Positions 52,093-61,245 are shown, counted from the stretch's first letter. The stretch: DNA of 64,000 bases from Luteolibacter sp. Y139 (GCF_038066715.1 NZ_JBBUKT010000001.1:434001-498000); one strand, 5' to 3'. Program-made: numbers and translations. Notes: generated by a model from the letters alone, not told the origin.

Positions 52093-55000
52093 ATGAAACC
52101 TGCTGATCGCGCCTGCGCGCTCGCCCTGTCGTTGCTCTGTGCCGGGACCACCCGCGCCGAGATCATCGCCGCCACCCACATCGACTGGACGAATTCCGGC
52201 CATGTCTCATCGACCGCCCAGAACCCGGTCGGCGGATTCAACTACGGCTACTATCCGGCAAACACGGGGACCAGCGGCCCATTTAGCACGGCCGGAATGT
52301 TCCCGGTCACCAATCCCTCCGGCCAATACTGGAATGGCTCGGACGGCGGCAATACCCCCGCCCAGAGCCAATTCGACATCCATCCCGGCTTGGGTGGCAC
52401 TACGGTCGTCCGCCGCTACACCGTGGCCTCCGCGGGCGAGCCGCTGGTATCCGGTCCAGTGCGCGTGGTGGGACGCTTCTTTGAACTGAACAGCGGATTC
52501 ACCCACGTCTTCGTCACGGCGGATCCCGATGGAGACGGTTCGGGCGAGCGCACCACCATCGTCCCTTCACAGGATCCCGTGCCCACGCCCTCGGTCGAGG
52601 TCACCATTCCCAAGCCCATACCCTTCGACGTGACACTCAATGTGTCGCCAGGCACGACCATCGACTTCGGTGCCTTGGGGATGGACGGCGCGAATTCCGA
52701 CAGCACCGGTCTGGTGGCTTGGATCGTGAACGGCAACACGGCAGTCCCCACCAATCTCCTTTCAAGCCCGCTCGGTTCACCAAACTGGGCCTTCTTCAAC
52801 GGCTACCAGGACTTCCGCGGACTCTGCTACGGCATGGCCACGGACGGAGTCACCGGCGATGCGGATCAAGCCACCTTCGAGCTGACCGGCGGTGGCTACC
52901 CCTACCAGTATGGGGGCCTCCTTTATCTCGAAAATGCCAATAGCGGAAAAGCCACCCGCTTCGACTCCACGCGGATCGACGTAACGGCCACCAACGACTT
53001 CGCTCAACCGCCGAGCCTCTACCTGCTCCGCCACAACTCCGATCCTGGCTCGATCAACCCGGTGGCGGACGATCGCTACGAGCGCCTGCCGGTACTCGCC
53101 GTGCGCCACGCCGCCAATGCCACCGGCCAGCCTTACTATACCTTCGACCTCACCACACTCCCGGTTTCGCAGCGCACCGGCTACGGCTTCGCGGTCTGCG
53201 GCTCCAGCCCTAACAGCTCCACCCCCATCCTCGTCTCGGAGATCTCCGCAGCGGCAACCCGCGTCTCTAACAGCGACGTGGTGCCCACCAAACCCTTCTT
53301 CGTCGAGTGGACGAATGGCCACCGCTACGGCATCTCCGCCACCCGCGGAGATTGGGAGCAGGTCCAGACCGAAGCCGCCAGCCTCGGCGGCTATCTGGTC
53401 AGCTTCGGCAGCACCCCGGGCCAGACCTTCAGCAACTCCGACGAGAACGACTTCGTCGCCCAGACCTTCCCCGATCCGGAAGGCTGGTACATCGGCCTGA
53501 AACAAATCTCCCCCGCCCCTGCCATGGAGCCCGCGCAGGGATGGCAGTGGGTCAGCGGCGAAAACCTCTCCTACACCCGCTGGCACCCCGGCGAACCGAA
53601 CAACTACTTCGGCGCCGGCGAGGACTACGGCATGATGCTTCTGAACGTCAGCAGCACCGGCACTTGGCACGATACGAAAGTCGCCGGCTACCCCGAGACA
53701 TCGAACTACCGCGGCATCATCGAGCTGCCCACCCTCGGCGCAGGCGAGCGGAACTTCTTCGTCTCCTCGATCCATGCCCGCTCGAACATCTTCGATGCAG
53801 GCCTGGCCAGCTCCACCCAAGGCGGCTCCCTCCCCCCTTCCATAAACCTCGCCGGCCTCGGCGGCAAAGTCCTACGTTTCCCGAAGATCCACGGCACCCT
53901 CAATACCGCCGCCGACTTCAGCGGCCCCGATGGCGCACACACCCCCGGCCGTTCCTGCGACCTCACCGCCGTCGGCGGCATCTCCGGCTACCTGAATGGC
54001 AACAACACACCGGCTCTCGTCGGCGTGTTCCTCGCAGGCACCCAGCCCGCATCTCCTCCCGCACGTCTGGATTTCTCCGCGAATCAGATCGGCGAAAACT
54101 TCACCACCCTCGCCCCCGCCCTCGGCCAGGTCTTCTTCATCGGCGACGGCATGACCGCTGCCGGTGCGCTCCAGCAATTCACCATCCCGGCCGGAGCGGA
54201 GAAGCTCTACTTCGGCTATCCGGATGGCAATGACGGCACCCTTTACCACGGCTCCCCGCTCGGCTGGGGCGACAATAGCGGCTCGATCTCCCTGCGCGCC
54301 ACCATCGCTCCGGACCTCGTGCCCACCCTCGGCCTAACCTTTCCGATCACCGGCGGCCAGCTCCAGGTGAGCGGCGGCACCGCTCCCTTCACCTTCACCA
54401 TTCTCTCCGGAGCCCTGCCTCCCGGCCTCACGCTTTCCAGCTCCGGCCCGACCGCCGGCCTGGTCACCGGCACCCCCGGAAATGGCCCCTACACCTTCAC
54501 CGTGAAGGTCACGGACGCGAACGGCGCCACCGCCAATCGCACCTTCAGCGGCACGATCGAGAATCCCATCGCGGTTCCCAGCTCACTCGTCTCCTGGTGG
54601 TCCGCGGAGAGCACCCTCGCGGACATCATCGGCGGCAATCATGGCTCCATGAAGAACGGGCCTACCTCCCTCGGCTCGACCAATACCATCGGCCAAAACT
54701 ACGGCCCCGGCAAAGTCGGCAGGGCCTTCGTCCTCGATGGCGTGAATGACTTCATCCAAGTCGCCCACGATCCCTCGCAGAACATCACCGGTGACATCAC
54801 CATCGAAGGCTGGGTCAAGCCGACCGCCACCTCGGCAAGCGAGCCGACCATCATCAGCAAGCGCTCGTCGGACAATCTCGCCTGCTGCTACGTCCTCTAT
54901 CTGAAGGCAGACGGCAGCCTCGCCTTCGCATCCCGGAATGGCGATTGGTCGAGCGTCTCCACCACCATACCCGTTCAGCTCAACCAGTGGAGCCACATCG

Positions 55001-58000
55001 CGGCCACCATCGGCAGCTCGCAGATCCGCCTCTACCTGAATGGCGTCCAAGCCTACGCCGGATCCTACACCGCCACTCGTCCGGCGGTCACCGGCATCCT
55101 CAGCATCGGCGCCACCATCACCGACACTTACACCGAGTCGAATCCCTCCGGCCCCTTCCCCGGCTCGATCGATGAACTTGCCCTCTACAGCCGCGCCTTG
55201 AGCGCTGCGGAAATCTCCGCGCTCCACCACGCCGGCACCGGCGGCAAAGCCCACCACGATGCCGCCCGCGACTTCTCGCTCACCGCGAATCCTGCGGGCG
55301 CCTGGAGCTATCGCCAGCAGCCAGCTGATGCCCTCAGCGGCACCTACAATCCGGCGGCTGCCACCTTGATGGGCGGACCTAACACCTCCGACCCGCTTTC
55401 CTATTGGTCGGCAAACGCCTCCATGACCTTGAATACCTTGGAGACCTACCACTACCGGGATAGCGGCGGCACGCGCTACGATTGGCTCGGTCGCCAGTTC
55501 GGCATGGGCCCGGGCTCGGGCGGCGAACGCCCCGTCCTGCGCTGGACCGCCCCCGTAACCGGACAATACGCGGTCTCCGGCAGCTTCGCCGGTGCGGACA
55601 CCCGCCCCACCACCGTGGACGTCCATGTCTTCCACAATGCCACCGAACTGACGCCACCCGACAAGCGCTACGTGAACAGCTACCGCGGCGATGGCATTTC
55701 GCACACCCAGGTCGTCTCCGCCGCCGCGGGCGACACCGTCGACTTCATGATCGGCATCGGCAACGGCGACTGGACCTATGACAGCACCGCGGTCTCGGCT
55801 TCCGTTACGCTGCTGAATGTCACGCCGCTGCCACGGATCGCGGTGGAGCAACCGGAGGGCAGCGCCCTCGCTGACGGCAATAGCACCGTGACCTACGGAG
55901 CAGTGACTCTCGGTGCCTCGCTCACGAAGACAATCACACTGCGTAATACCGGCACCGCGCCTCTAGCAGGCCTGGCCGTCACGGTCGACGGCGCGAATGC
56001 ATCGGAGTTCGCGGCTCCTCCTAGCCTGAGCTCCACCACCCTCGCACCGGGCGCCCCGCTTACCTTCAATGTGACCTTCACACCCACGGTCTCCGGTGCT
56101 CGCGCTGCCGTGCTTCACATCGTCAGCAATGACGGCCCGCGTAGCCCCTTCGACATCGCACTCAGCGGCTCCGGCTACTCCGCCGTCGGCAACAAGCTCT
56201 ACGCATGGGGAGACAACGACAACGGCCAGATCGGCGATGGCACCAATGCCGACAAGCTCACACCGGTCGCGGTCATCATGACCGGAGCACTTGCCAGCCG
56301 ACAGGTCACCCAGGTGTTTGCCACGGGTGAGCGCAGCCATGCGATCACCGCGGATGGCAAAGTCTACTCATGGGGATACAACGCCTCGGGCCAGCTCGGC
56401 GACGGCACCACGATCTATCGCAAGGAACCGGTCGCCGTGGACATGAGCGGAGCCTTGGCCGGCAAGGTGGTCACCACGCTTGCGCCAAGTCTCCAGCACA
56501 CCTTGGCCCTGACGTCGGACGGCAAGGTCTACTCCTGGGGCGAGAACTTCACCGGCCAGCTCGGCCTCGGCGACACGACCGATCGCAGCACGCCGCAGCT
56601 CGTCCAAGGCGCCTTGGCCGGCAAGACCATCACAGTGATCTCCTGCAGCTTCGCCCATTCGTTCGCCCTGGCTTCGGATGGATCCCTCTATGCGTGGGGG
56701 AGCAACTACAACCGGATCCTCGGCGATGGCACCACCACCACCCGCCTCTCTCCGGTGGCGGTGAACACCGCTGGCACCTTGCTCGCCGGCAAGACCATCA
56801 CCGCAATCAGCTGCGGCTACTATCACAACGTGGTGCTCACCAGCGACGGAAAGGTCTATGCCTGGGGATTCAATGGCAACGGCTACCTCGGCGACGGCAC
56901 CACCACCGAGCGCTTCTCGCCGGTGGCCGTAAATGGCACCCTCACCGGCAAGACAGTGACGGCGATCTCGGGCAATGACTACCATCACCTGGCACTGACC
57001 AGTGACAACCAGCTCCACGCCTGGGGAGCCAATCTCTACGGCAACCTTGGAGACGGAACCAACATCGGTCGCTCCTCCCCGGTGCTCGTGAACACCAGCG
57101 GCGTGCTCGCCGGTAAGACCTTCGCGCAGATCTTCGCCGCCGGCGGAGCCTCGATGGTGCGGACCACCGATGGCAAGCTCTACACCTGGGGCATGGGCTC
57201 GGGTGGCCAGCATGGCAATGGGAATGAAGCAGACATCAACCTCCCCGCCGCGGTGGACATGAGCGGCGTGCTTGCCGGCCGAACCTTGGTTACGGCCAGC
57301 ATGCAAGGCTATCACTCCCTCGTCATCGCCTACGCCCCGCCTGCTCCGGAAATCGTGGTCGAAAACGAGACCGGCACGACATTGGCCGCCAGCGAGGTCT
57401 ATCGCCAGGACTTCGGCCCGGTCCAGCCGACCAAGCACAAGACCGCCGCGATCACGATCCGCAACACCGGCGACGACCTGCTCGGCAACATCGGTGCCAC
57501 CATCGATGGCCTCGGCGCCGCCGACTTCAGCATCGTCAGCAGCAACAGCGGCACCACCCTCACTCCCGGTGGAACGCAGACGCTGACCATCACCTTCACT
57601 CCGACCACCCAGGGCGTGCGTGAAGCGACCCTCCACATCACCAGCAATGATGCGGATGAGCCAGCCTATGCGATCACCCTCACGGGAGTCGGCACCCAGC
57701 CCATCAGCGAGTGGCGCGAGCAGTACTTCGAGTCCACCGAAGACACCGGCAGTGCCGCAGACGACGCCGACCCCGACGGTGACGGCATCGAAAACCTGCT
57801 GGAGTACGCCACCGGAGCCGACCCCACCAAAAGCAGCACGGTTGAAACACCGGTTTCTCCACCGGTCGCCGGAATCATCGGCTTCACCTACACCCGGAAC
57901 AAACTGGCAGCAGCCGACGTGATCTACACCGTCGAGTGGTCGGACACGCTCACGGGCCAATGGAGTTCGAATGGTATCAGCGAAACCGTGGTCGCTGACG

Positions 58001-58086
58001 ATGGAACACTGGAAACCGTGGTGGCCACCCTCCCCGCTGGCTCGGAAGGAGCCCGGTTCGTCCACCTCAAGGTAACCCGCCCCTGA
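52093..58086 (+). CDS. Giant secreted multidomain protein: C-type lectin, LamG, Ig-like, RCC1 propeller
   Basis: 1997 residues from ATG 52093 with signal peptide MKPADRACALALSLLCAGTTRA (an ATG at 52033 is in frame). Approximate order: unknown beta domain (30-400); C-type lectin fold (405-546: RYGISATRGDWEQVQTEAAS, WQWVSGENLSYTRWHPGEPN); galactose-lectin-like sheet (546-739); Ig-like (744-823); LamG (831-1053); sandwich (1054-1242); anchor-D repeat (1246-1362); seven RCC1 repeats (1367-1745, each with Y/H-WG...GDGT); second anchor-D (1749-1869); Asp-rich loop DDADPDGDGIENLLEYATG and a C-terminal tail shared with other exported proteins here. Expected role: surface adhesion or glycan binding. 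No enzyme motif seen. Confidence 0.82.
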   Translation: MKPADRACALALSLLCAGTTRAEIIAATHIDWTNSGHVSSTAQNPVGGFNYGYYPANTGTSGPFSTAGMFPVTNPSGQYWNGSDGGNTPAQSQFDIHPGLGGTTVVRRYTVASAGEPLVSGPVRVVGRFFELNSGFTHVFVTADPDGDGSGERTTIVPSQDPVPTPSVEVTIPKPIPFDVTLNVSPGTTIDFGALGMDGANSDSTGLVAWIVNGNTAVPTNLLSSPLGSPNWAFFNGYQDFRGLCYGMATDGVTGDADQATFELTGGGYPYQYGGLLYLENANSGKATRFDSTRIDVTATNDFAQPPSLYLLRHNSDPGSINPVADDRYERLPVLAVRHAANATGQPYYTFDLTTLPVSQRTGYGFAVCGSSPNSSTPILVSEISAAATRVSNSDVVPTKPFFVEWTNGHRYGISATRGDWEQVQTEAASLGGYLVSFGSTPGQTFSNSDENDFVAQTFPDPEGWYIGLKQISPAPAMEPAQGWQWVSGENLSYTRWHPGEPNNYFGAGEDYGMMLLNVSSTGTWHDTKVAGYPETSNYRGIIELPTLGAGERNFFVSSIHARSNIFDAGLASSTQGGSLPPSINLAGLGGKVLRFPKIHGTLNTAADFSGPDGAHTPGRSCDLTAVGGISGYLNGNNTPALVGVFLAGTQPASPPARLDFSANQIGENFTTLAPALGQVFFIGDGMTAAGALQQFTIPAGAEKLYFGYPDGNDGTLYHGSPLGWGDNSGSISLRATIAPDLVPTLGLTFPITGGQLQVSGGTAPFTFTILSGALPPGLTLSSSGPTAGLVTGTPGNGPYTFTVKVTDANGATANRTFSGTIENPIAVPSSLVSWWSAESTLADIIGGNHGSMKNGPTSLGSTNTIGQNYGPGKVGRAFVLDGVNDFIQVAHDPSQNITGDITIEGWVKPTATSASEPTIISKRSSDNLACCYVLYLKADGSLAFASRNGDWSSVSTTIPVQLNQWSHIAATIGSSQIRLYLNGVQAYAGSYTATRPAVTGILSIGATITDTYTESNPSGPFPGSIDELALYSRALSAAEISALHHAGTGGKAHHDAARDFSLTANPAGAWSYRQQPADALSGTYNPAAATLMGGPNTSDPLSYWSANASMTLNTLETYHYRDSGGTRYDWLGRQFGMGPGSGGERPVLRWTAPVTGQYAVSGSFAGADTRPTTVDVHVFHNATELTPPDKRYVNSYRGDGISHTQVVSAAAGDTVDFMIGIGNGDWTYDSTAVSASVTLLNVTPLPRIAVEQPEGSALADGNSTVTYGAVTLGASLTKTITLRNTGTAPLAGLAVTVDGANASEFAAPPSLSSTTLAPGAPLTFNVTFTPTVSGARAAVLHIVSNDGPRSPFDIALSGSGYSAVGNKLYAWGDNDNGQIGDGTNADKLTPVAVIMTGALASRQVTQVFATGERSHAITADGKVYSWGYNASGQLGDGTTIYRKEPVAVDMSGALAGKVVTTLAPSLQHTLALTSDGKVYSWGENFTGQLGLGDTTDRSTPQLVQGALAGKTITVISCSFAHSFALASDGSLYAWGSNYNRILGDGTTTTRLSPVAVNTAGTLLAGKTITAISCGYYHNVVLTSDGKVYAWGFNGNGYLGDGTTTERFSPVAVNGTLTGKTVTAISGNDYHHLALTSDNQLHAWGANLYGNLGDGTNIGRSSPVLVNTSGVLAGKTFAQIFAAGGASMVRTTDGKLYTWGMGSGGQHGNGNEADINLPAAVDMSGVLAGRTLVTASMQGYHSLVIAYAPPAPEIVVENETGTTLAASEVYRQDFGPVQPTKHKTAAITIRNTGDDLLGNIGATIDGLGAADFSIVSSNSGTTLTPGGTQTLTITFTPTTQGVREATLHITSNDADEPAYAITLTGVGTQPISEWREQYFESTEDTGSAADDADPDGDGIENLLEYATGADPTKSSTVETPVSPPVAGIIGFTYTRNKLAAADVIYTVEWSDTLTGQWSSNGISETVVADDGTLETVVATLPAGSEGARFVHLKVTRP

Positions 58087-58175
58087 TCCCCCGCGGGCAA
58101 GCGGCATCGGCGGGACTCTTTCCCGCCGCTTGCCGCTTGACGCCTGCCGGACGCATCGGTTTCTTCCCGCCCGCC

Positions 58176-58523
58176 ATGCTCCATCAGGTGCTCAAATCCA
58201 AGCTTCACCGGGCAATGATCACTGCCGCCGACGTCGACTACGAAGGCAGCATCGAGATCCCCACCGACCTGATGGACGCCGTCGGCCTCTGGCCCGGTGA
58301 AAAGGTGCTCGTCGCCTCCATCACCACCGGCAACCGCCTCGAGACCTACGTCCAGCCCGGCATCCCCGGCACTGGCAATATCCTCATCAACGGCGGAGCC
58401 GCCCATCGTATTAAGAAAGGCGAACGAGTCGCCATCATGGCTTTTGGCCTCTCGGATGCTCCAGTCCTCGCCAAAAAGGTCGTCTTGGACGAAGAAAATC
58501 GCATTCTGCGCGACGGACGCTAA
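58176..58523 (+). CDS. panD: Aspartate 1-decarboxylase (pyruvoyl-dependent)
   Basis: 115 residues from ATG 58176. KSKLHRAMITAADVDYEGSIEI includes the Gly24-Ser25 self-cleavage site that makes the pyruvoyl cofactor; WPGEKVLV, VQPGIPGTGNILINGGAAH and VAIMAFG follow the family. PanD makes beta-alanine for pantothenate and CoA. No panB/panC nearby. Confidence 0.93.
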   Translation: MLHQVLKSKLHRAMITAADVDYEGSIEIPTDLMDAVGLWPGEKVLVASITTGNRLETYVQPGIPGTGNILINGGAAHRIKKGERVAIMAFGLSDAPVLAKKVVLDEENRILRDGR

Positions 58524-58585
58524 GCCCAAATCGTCAAGTTTTCGCTTTAAACACTACCGATCCCGTCATCCGACACGAAAGAGTC

Positions 58586-58689
58586 ATTTTGTTTAAAATT
58601 ATTTACTTGAGAAAACTTAACGAGTTTTTTGAATAGCGGACTTTTTTTGGGTCGCGCGAATGGCACTTTGCTGCTATGATCGCGCCGCT
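58586..58689 (+). promoter_or_regulatory. AT-rich upstream region with possible -10 box
   Basis: The stretch 58586-58652 is strongly AT-rich in an otherwise GC-rich window, and a -10-like TATGAT sits at 58675-58680, 9 bases before the next start codon. No convincing -35 box at 17 bases is present. Such A/T tracts often mark strong or UP-element promoters. Confidence 0.3.
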
Positions 58690-58998
58690 ATGGCAACCAC
58701 CACGAAACGCACCCGGTTTTCACGCCGGCTTCCTGATCACGTCACGGATGAACTCTGCAACGTCCTCGCGGAAGACAAGGTGTTTGGCTTCAATGACCTG
58801 TTCGAACGAGTGTTCGACAACCTCAAGGTCCGCAACGCCGTGAGCGGCGGCGAAGAGATGCTTCGCCTGCGCGCTTACGAGAAACTCCAGAACCTGGTTA
58901 CCCGCGGCCTCGTCGAGAAAATCGGCAAGGAATACAAGGGCACCAAGCGTGTCCATGAGGCGTCGAGCGAGTACCTCGCCCAGCAGCAGGAAGATTGA
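58690..58998 (+). CDS. Small wHTH-like protein, unknown function
   Basis: 102 residues from ATG 58690 (MATTTKRTRFSRRLPDHVTDEL). Helical N-terminal part, then MLRLRAYEKLQNLVTRGLVEKIGKEYKGTKRV, a pattern typical of a winged helix (helix-strand-wing). Rich in Arg/Lys. Possibly a small DNA-binding protein; specific family not recognised. Strong terminator after it and AT-rich region before it imply a monocistronic, well-expressed gene. Confidence 0.62.
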   Translation: MATTTKRTRFSRRLPDHVTDELCNVLAEDKVFGFNDLFERVFDNLKVRNAVSGGEEMLRLRAYEKLQNLVTRGLVEKIGKEYKGTKRVHEASSEYLAQQQED

Positions 58999-59048
58999 GC
59001 CACGGGGGTGCCTCACCAGCACCCGTTGTTTGCCCTCCCTTTTGATAA

Positions 59049-59081
59049 AACCCGCGCCGCAACCCGGCGCGGGTTTTTTTT
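59049..59081 (+). terminator. Intrinsic terminator after the wHTH-like gene
   Basis: Ten-base arms AACCCGCGCC / GGCGCGGGTT around a 7-base loop are followed by eight T. It stands between the wHTH-like gene and nuoA. Confidence 0.88.
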
Positions 59082-59120
59082 CTGTCCATGCCGCGCTCCG
59101 GCTCCTATCACCCGGGCCGG

Positions 59121-59495
59121 ATGTCGTCCCAGTACCTTCCCGTTTTCATCCAGATCCTCGTGGCCATCGGCTTCGCGGCGGTCAGCCTCACCCTCAGCGT
59201 GGTGCTCGGCAAATCCGCTCGCCGCAATGCCACCAAGGACAGCGCCTACGAGTGCGGCATGCTTCCCATCGGCGACGGCGCCCCGCGCTTCTCGGTGAAG
59301 TTCTACCTGGTCGCGATGCTCTTCGTGATCTTCGACATCGAAGTGGTCTTCATGTACCCATGGGCCGTCCAGTTCCGCGACCTCGTCAGCGGTGGCAATG
59401 CCATCCCGCTGATCTCCATGGCAGCCTTCGCCGGCGTTCTCGCCGTGGCCTACGTCTATGCGCTCAAGAAGGGCGCTCTGACGTGGAAGAACTGA
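59121..59495 (+). CDS. nuoA: NADH-quinone oxidoreductase subunit A
   Basis: 124 residues from ATG 59121. Three TM helices; the loop KDSAYECGMLPIGDGAPRFSVKFYLVAMLFVIFDIEVVFMYPWA contains the conserved ECG and DIE(V) signatures of NuoA in complex I. The next gene is on the other strand and no nuoB/C follow, so nuoA is apart from the rest of the complex I genes. Its 3' end overlaps the convergent gene by 32 bases. Confidence 0.93.
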   Translation: MSSQYLPVFIQILVAIGFAAVSLTLSVVLGKSARRNATKDSAYECGMLPIGDGAPRFSVKFYLVAMLFVIFDIEVVFMYPWAVQFRDLVSGGNAIPLISMAAFAGVLAVAYVYALKKGALTWKN

Positions 59496-59841
59496 TCGGG
59501 GCCGCCGCATCCGGCTTCCCCAGCGCCATCGCCGCAACCGCCGGAATCGGGATCGCCTGCCCGACCACGAAGTCTTCCAGCACCAGCTGGAGCCATTCGC
59601 GCGATGCCGTGATCGCCTCGATCACAATCGCGATCTTCCCGCCCTCCGCAGGCATGATGCGGTAGCGGTCGACGACGATGATGATCTCATCCGCCTCCCC
59701 GGTGAGCATCACCTGCACCAGCAGCATCTTCTCCTTGCTGCGGATCCGCAGCTCGGTGAGCTGGCCATAGCGTTCGATGCGGCCGGCGAGCATGCTTTTC
59801 GCCGCCCGCGAGGCGAGATTGTCCTTGAGCGCACCGAGCAT
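59464..59841 (-). CDS. Conserved hypothetical protein
   Basis: 125 residues from ATG 59841 (MLGALKDNLASRAAKSMLAGRIERYGQLTELRIRSKEKMLLVQV). Alpha/beta chain without TM. The N-terminal motif (LASRAAKSxLAGRIxRYG) looks like a conserved family of unknown function. Overlaps nuoA tail to tail. Confidence 0.62.
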   Translation of the reverse strand: MLGALKDNLASRAAKSMLAGRIERYGQLTELRIRSKEKMLLVQVMLTGEADEIIIVVDRYRIMPAEGGKIAIVIEAITASREWLQLVLEDFVVGQAIPIPAVAAMALGKPDAAAPISSSTSERPS

Positions 59842-60318
59842 GCTGAAACCTAGGGTTTTCCTGTGAGGGAAAGAAAGCCGCCACCGAGGCATCATTTTCG
59901 TCACATCGCCGCGATCGCGTAATGGCAGACCGGGGGAAAATCGGACATGCTCTGCGGCGTAAGGGATAGTTGCACAGCCCCCCATGCATTTGGGACACGG
60001 CCCTCGGACACTGGAACGGTTCCCCCCTCTAGTGTCCGGGGGCTTCCCATTTCGGGACCACGCGGCCGGCGGCAGAGCTGTTAGACGATCCTCCGCGATA
60101 GCGTAATATCAGCCGACCCGGAACAAGTGCACCCTGCACACGTCGGCTGGCAACACCCGGCACGGATTTTTCCCTCCCGCTCCTTCCGGGCAATTCCATC
60201 GGACACCGGTGCTCTCCCCAACGGTGTCCATCCAGGAATCTCCCGGAGGGCTCGACGAAAAAACGCCGCGCGGAATGGCGATTCCACGCGGCGTTTTCGT
60301 TTTGAGATTCGCAGGTCT
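59842..60318. other. Gene-free 477-base region with structured elements
   Basis: No supported gene. Visible: a cruciform-like element at 60004-60049 (outer arms CGGACACT / AGTGTCCG, inner arms GGAAC / GTTCC); a second hairpin at 60200-60229 (GGACACCG / CGGTGTCC); one copy of the YCTAACAR word near 60079; and the prs terminator at the end. A small RNA or a long prs downstream region is possible, but nothing proves it. Confidence 0.4.
60258..60297 (-). terminator. Intrinsic terminator of prs
   Basis: On the minus strand a stem of CGCCGCG-GGAAT type (60281-60293 paired with 60264-60275) is followed by TTTTTT, 22 bases after the prs stop. Also a fair stem on the plus strand, so it may work in both directions. 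Confidence 0.75.
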
Positions 60319-61245
60319 TCAGACCTCGAACAGCGATGTCACCGACTGGCCGCCATTGATGCGGCGGATCGCCTCGCCCAGCAGTGGCGCGATGCCCACG
60401 GCCTGAACCTTATCGCCCGATGCCTGCGGCACCGAGTCGGTGGTGATGATTTCCTCGATCACCGATTTCTGGATCCGCTCACGCCCGAGGTCGCCGAGAA
60501 CCGCATGCGACACGCAGGCGAAGATCCGGCGGGCACCGCTCTTGCCGAGAATCTCGGCGGCGGCGGTCAAGGTGCCGGCAGTCTCGGTCATGTCATCGAT
60601 CAGGATCACGTCACGCCCTTCCACTTCACCGATCACATTCATCGCCTCCACGCGGGTGGCACTGATCCGGTGCTTGGCCACGATCGCCAGATCGACGCCG
60701 AGGGCATCCGCATACGCGCGAGCCATCTTCACTCCACCCACGTCAGGAGACACCACGCAGAGGTTCGAGGTATCCGGATGGCGCTCGCGCAGGTAGTGGA
60801 TCAGCGCGGGCTTCGCGTAGAGATGATCCACCGGGATATCGAAGAAGCCTTGGATCTGCGGCGCATGCAGGTCCATCGTCAGCACCCGGCCGACGCCCGC
60901 GGAGGTGAGCAGGTTTGCCACCAGCTTCGCGGTGATCGGCACTCGCGGCTGGTCCTTGCGGTCCTGGCGGGCGTAGCCGAAGAAGGGCATCACGGCGGTG
61001 ATCCGGCCGGCGCTCGCACGGCGGGCGGCATCCACCATGATCAGCAACTCCATGATGTTGTGATTCGTCGGCGGACAGCTCGGCTGGATGATGAAGACAT
61101 CGTCCCCGCGGATGTTCTCGTTGATCTTGACGAAAGTTTCACCGTCCGGAAACGCCGTGACGTGGACATCGGCGAGCTTCGAGCCAAGGGTATCGGCGAT
61201 GCGCTCGGCGAGCGCGCGGTGGGCGGTTCCACTGATCAGTTTCAT
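60319..61245 (-). CDS. prs: Ribose-phosphate pyrophosphokinase
   Basis: 308 residues from ATG 61245 (MKLISGTAHRALAERIADTLG). Family blocks: AFPDGETFVKINENIRGDDVFII, MELLIMVDAARRASAGRITAVMPFFGYARQDRKD (catalytic loop), TMDLHAPQIQGFFDIPVDHLYA, VVSPDVGGVKMARAYA and VILIDDMTETAGTL (PRPP loop). Prs makes PRPP for nucleotides, His and Trp. It is followed by its own terminator. Confidence 0.96.
   Translation of the reverse strand: MKLISGTAHRALAERIADTLGSKLADVHVTAFPDGETFVKINENIRGDDVFIIQPSCPPTNHNIMELLIMVDAARRASAGRITAVMPFFGYARQDRKDQPRVPITAKLVANLLTSAGVGRVLTMDLHAPQIQGFFDIPVDHLYAKPALIHYLRERHPDTSNLCVVSPDVGGVKMARAYADALGVDLAIVAKHRISATRVEAMNVIGEVEGRDVILIDDMTETAGTLTAAAEILGKSGARRIFACVSHAVLGDLGRERIQKSVIEEIITTDSVPQASGDKVQAVGIAPLLGEAIRRINGGQSVTSLFEV

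Noticed and set aside
56368..58107. 579-codon minus-strand frame opposite the RCC1 region
   Set aside because: Mirror of the repeated RCC1 coding sequence, no recognisable domain.
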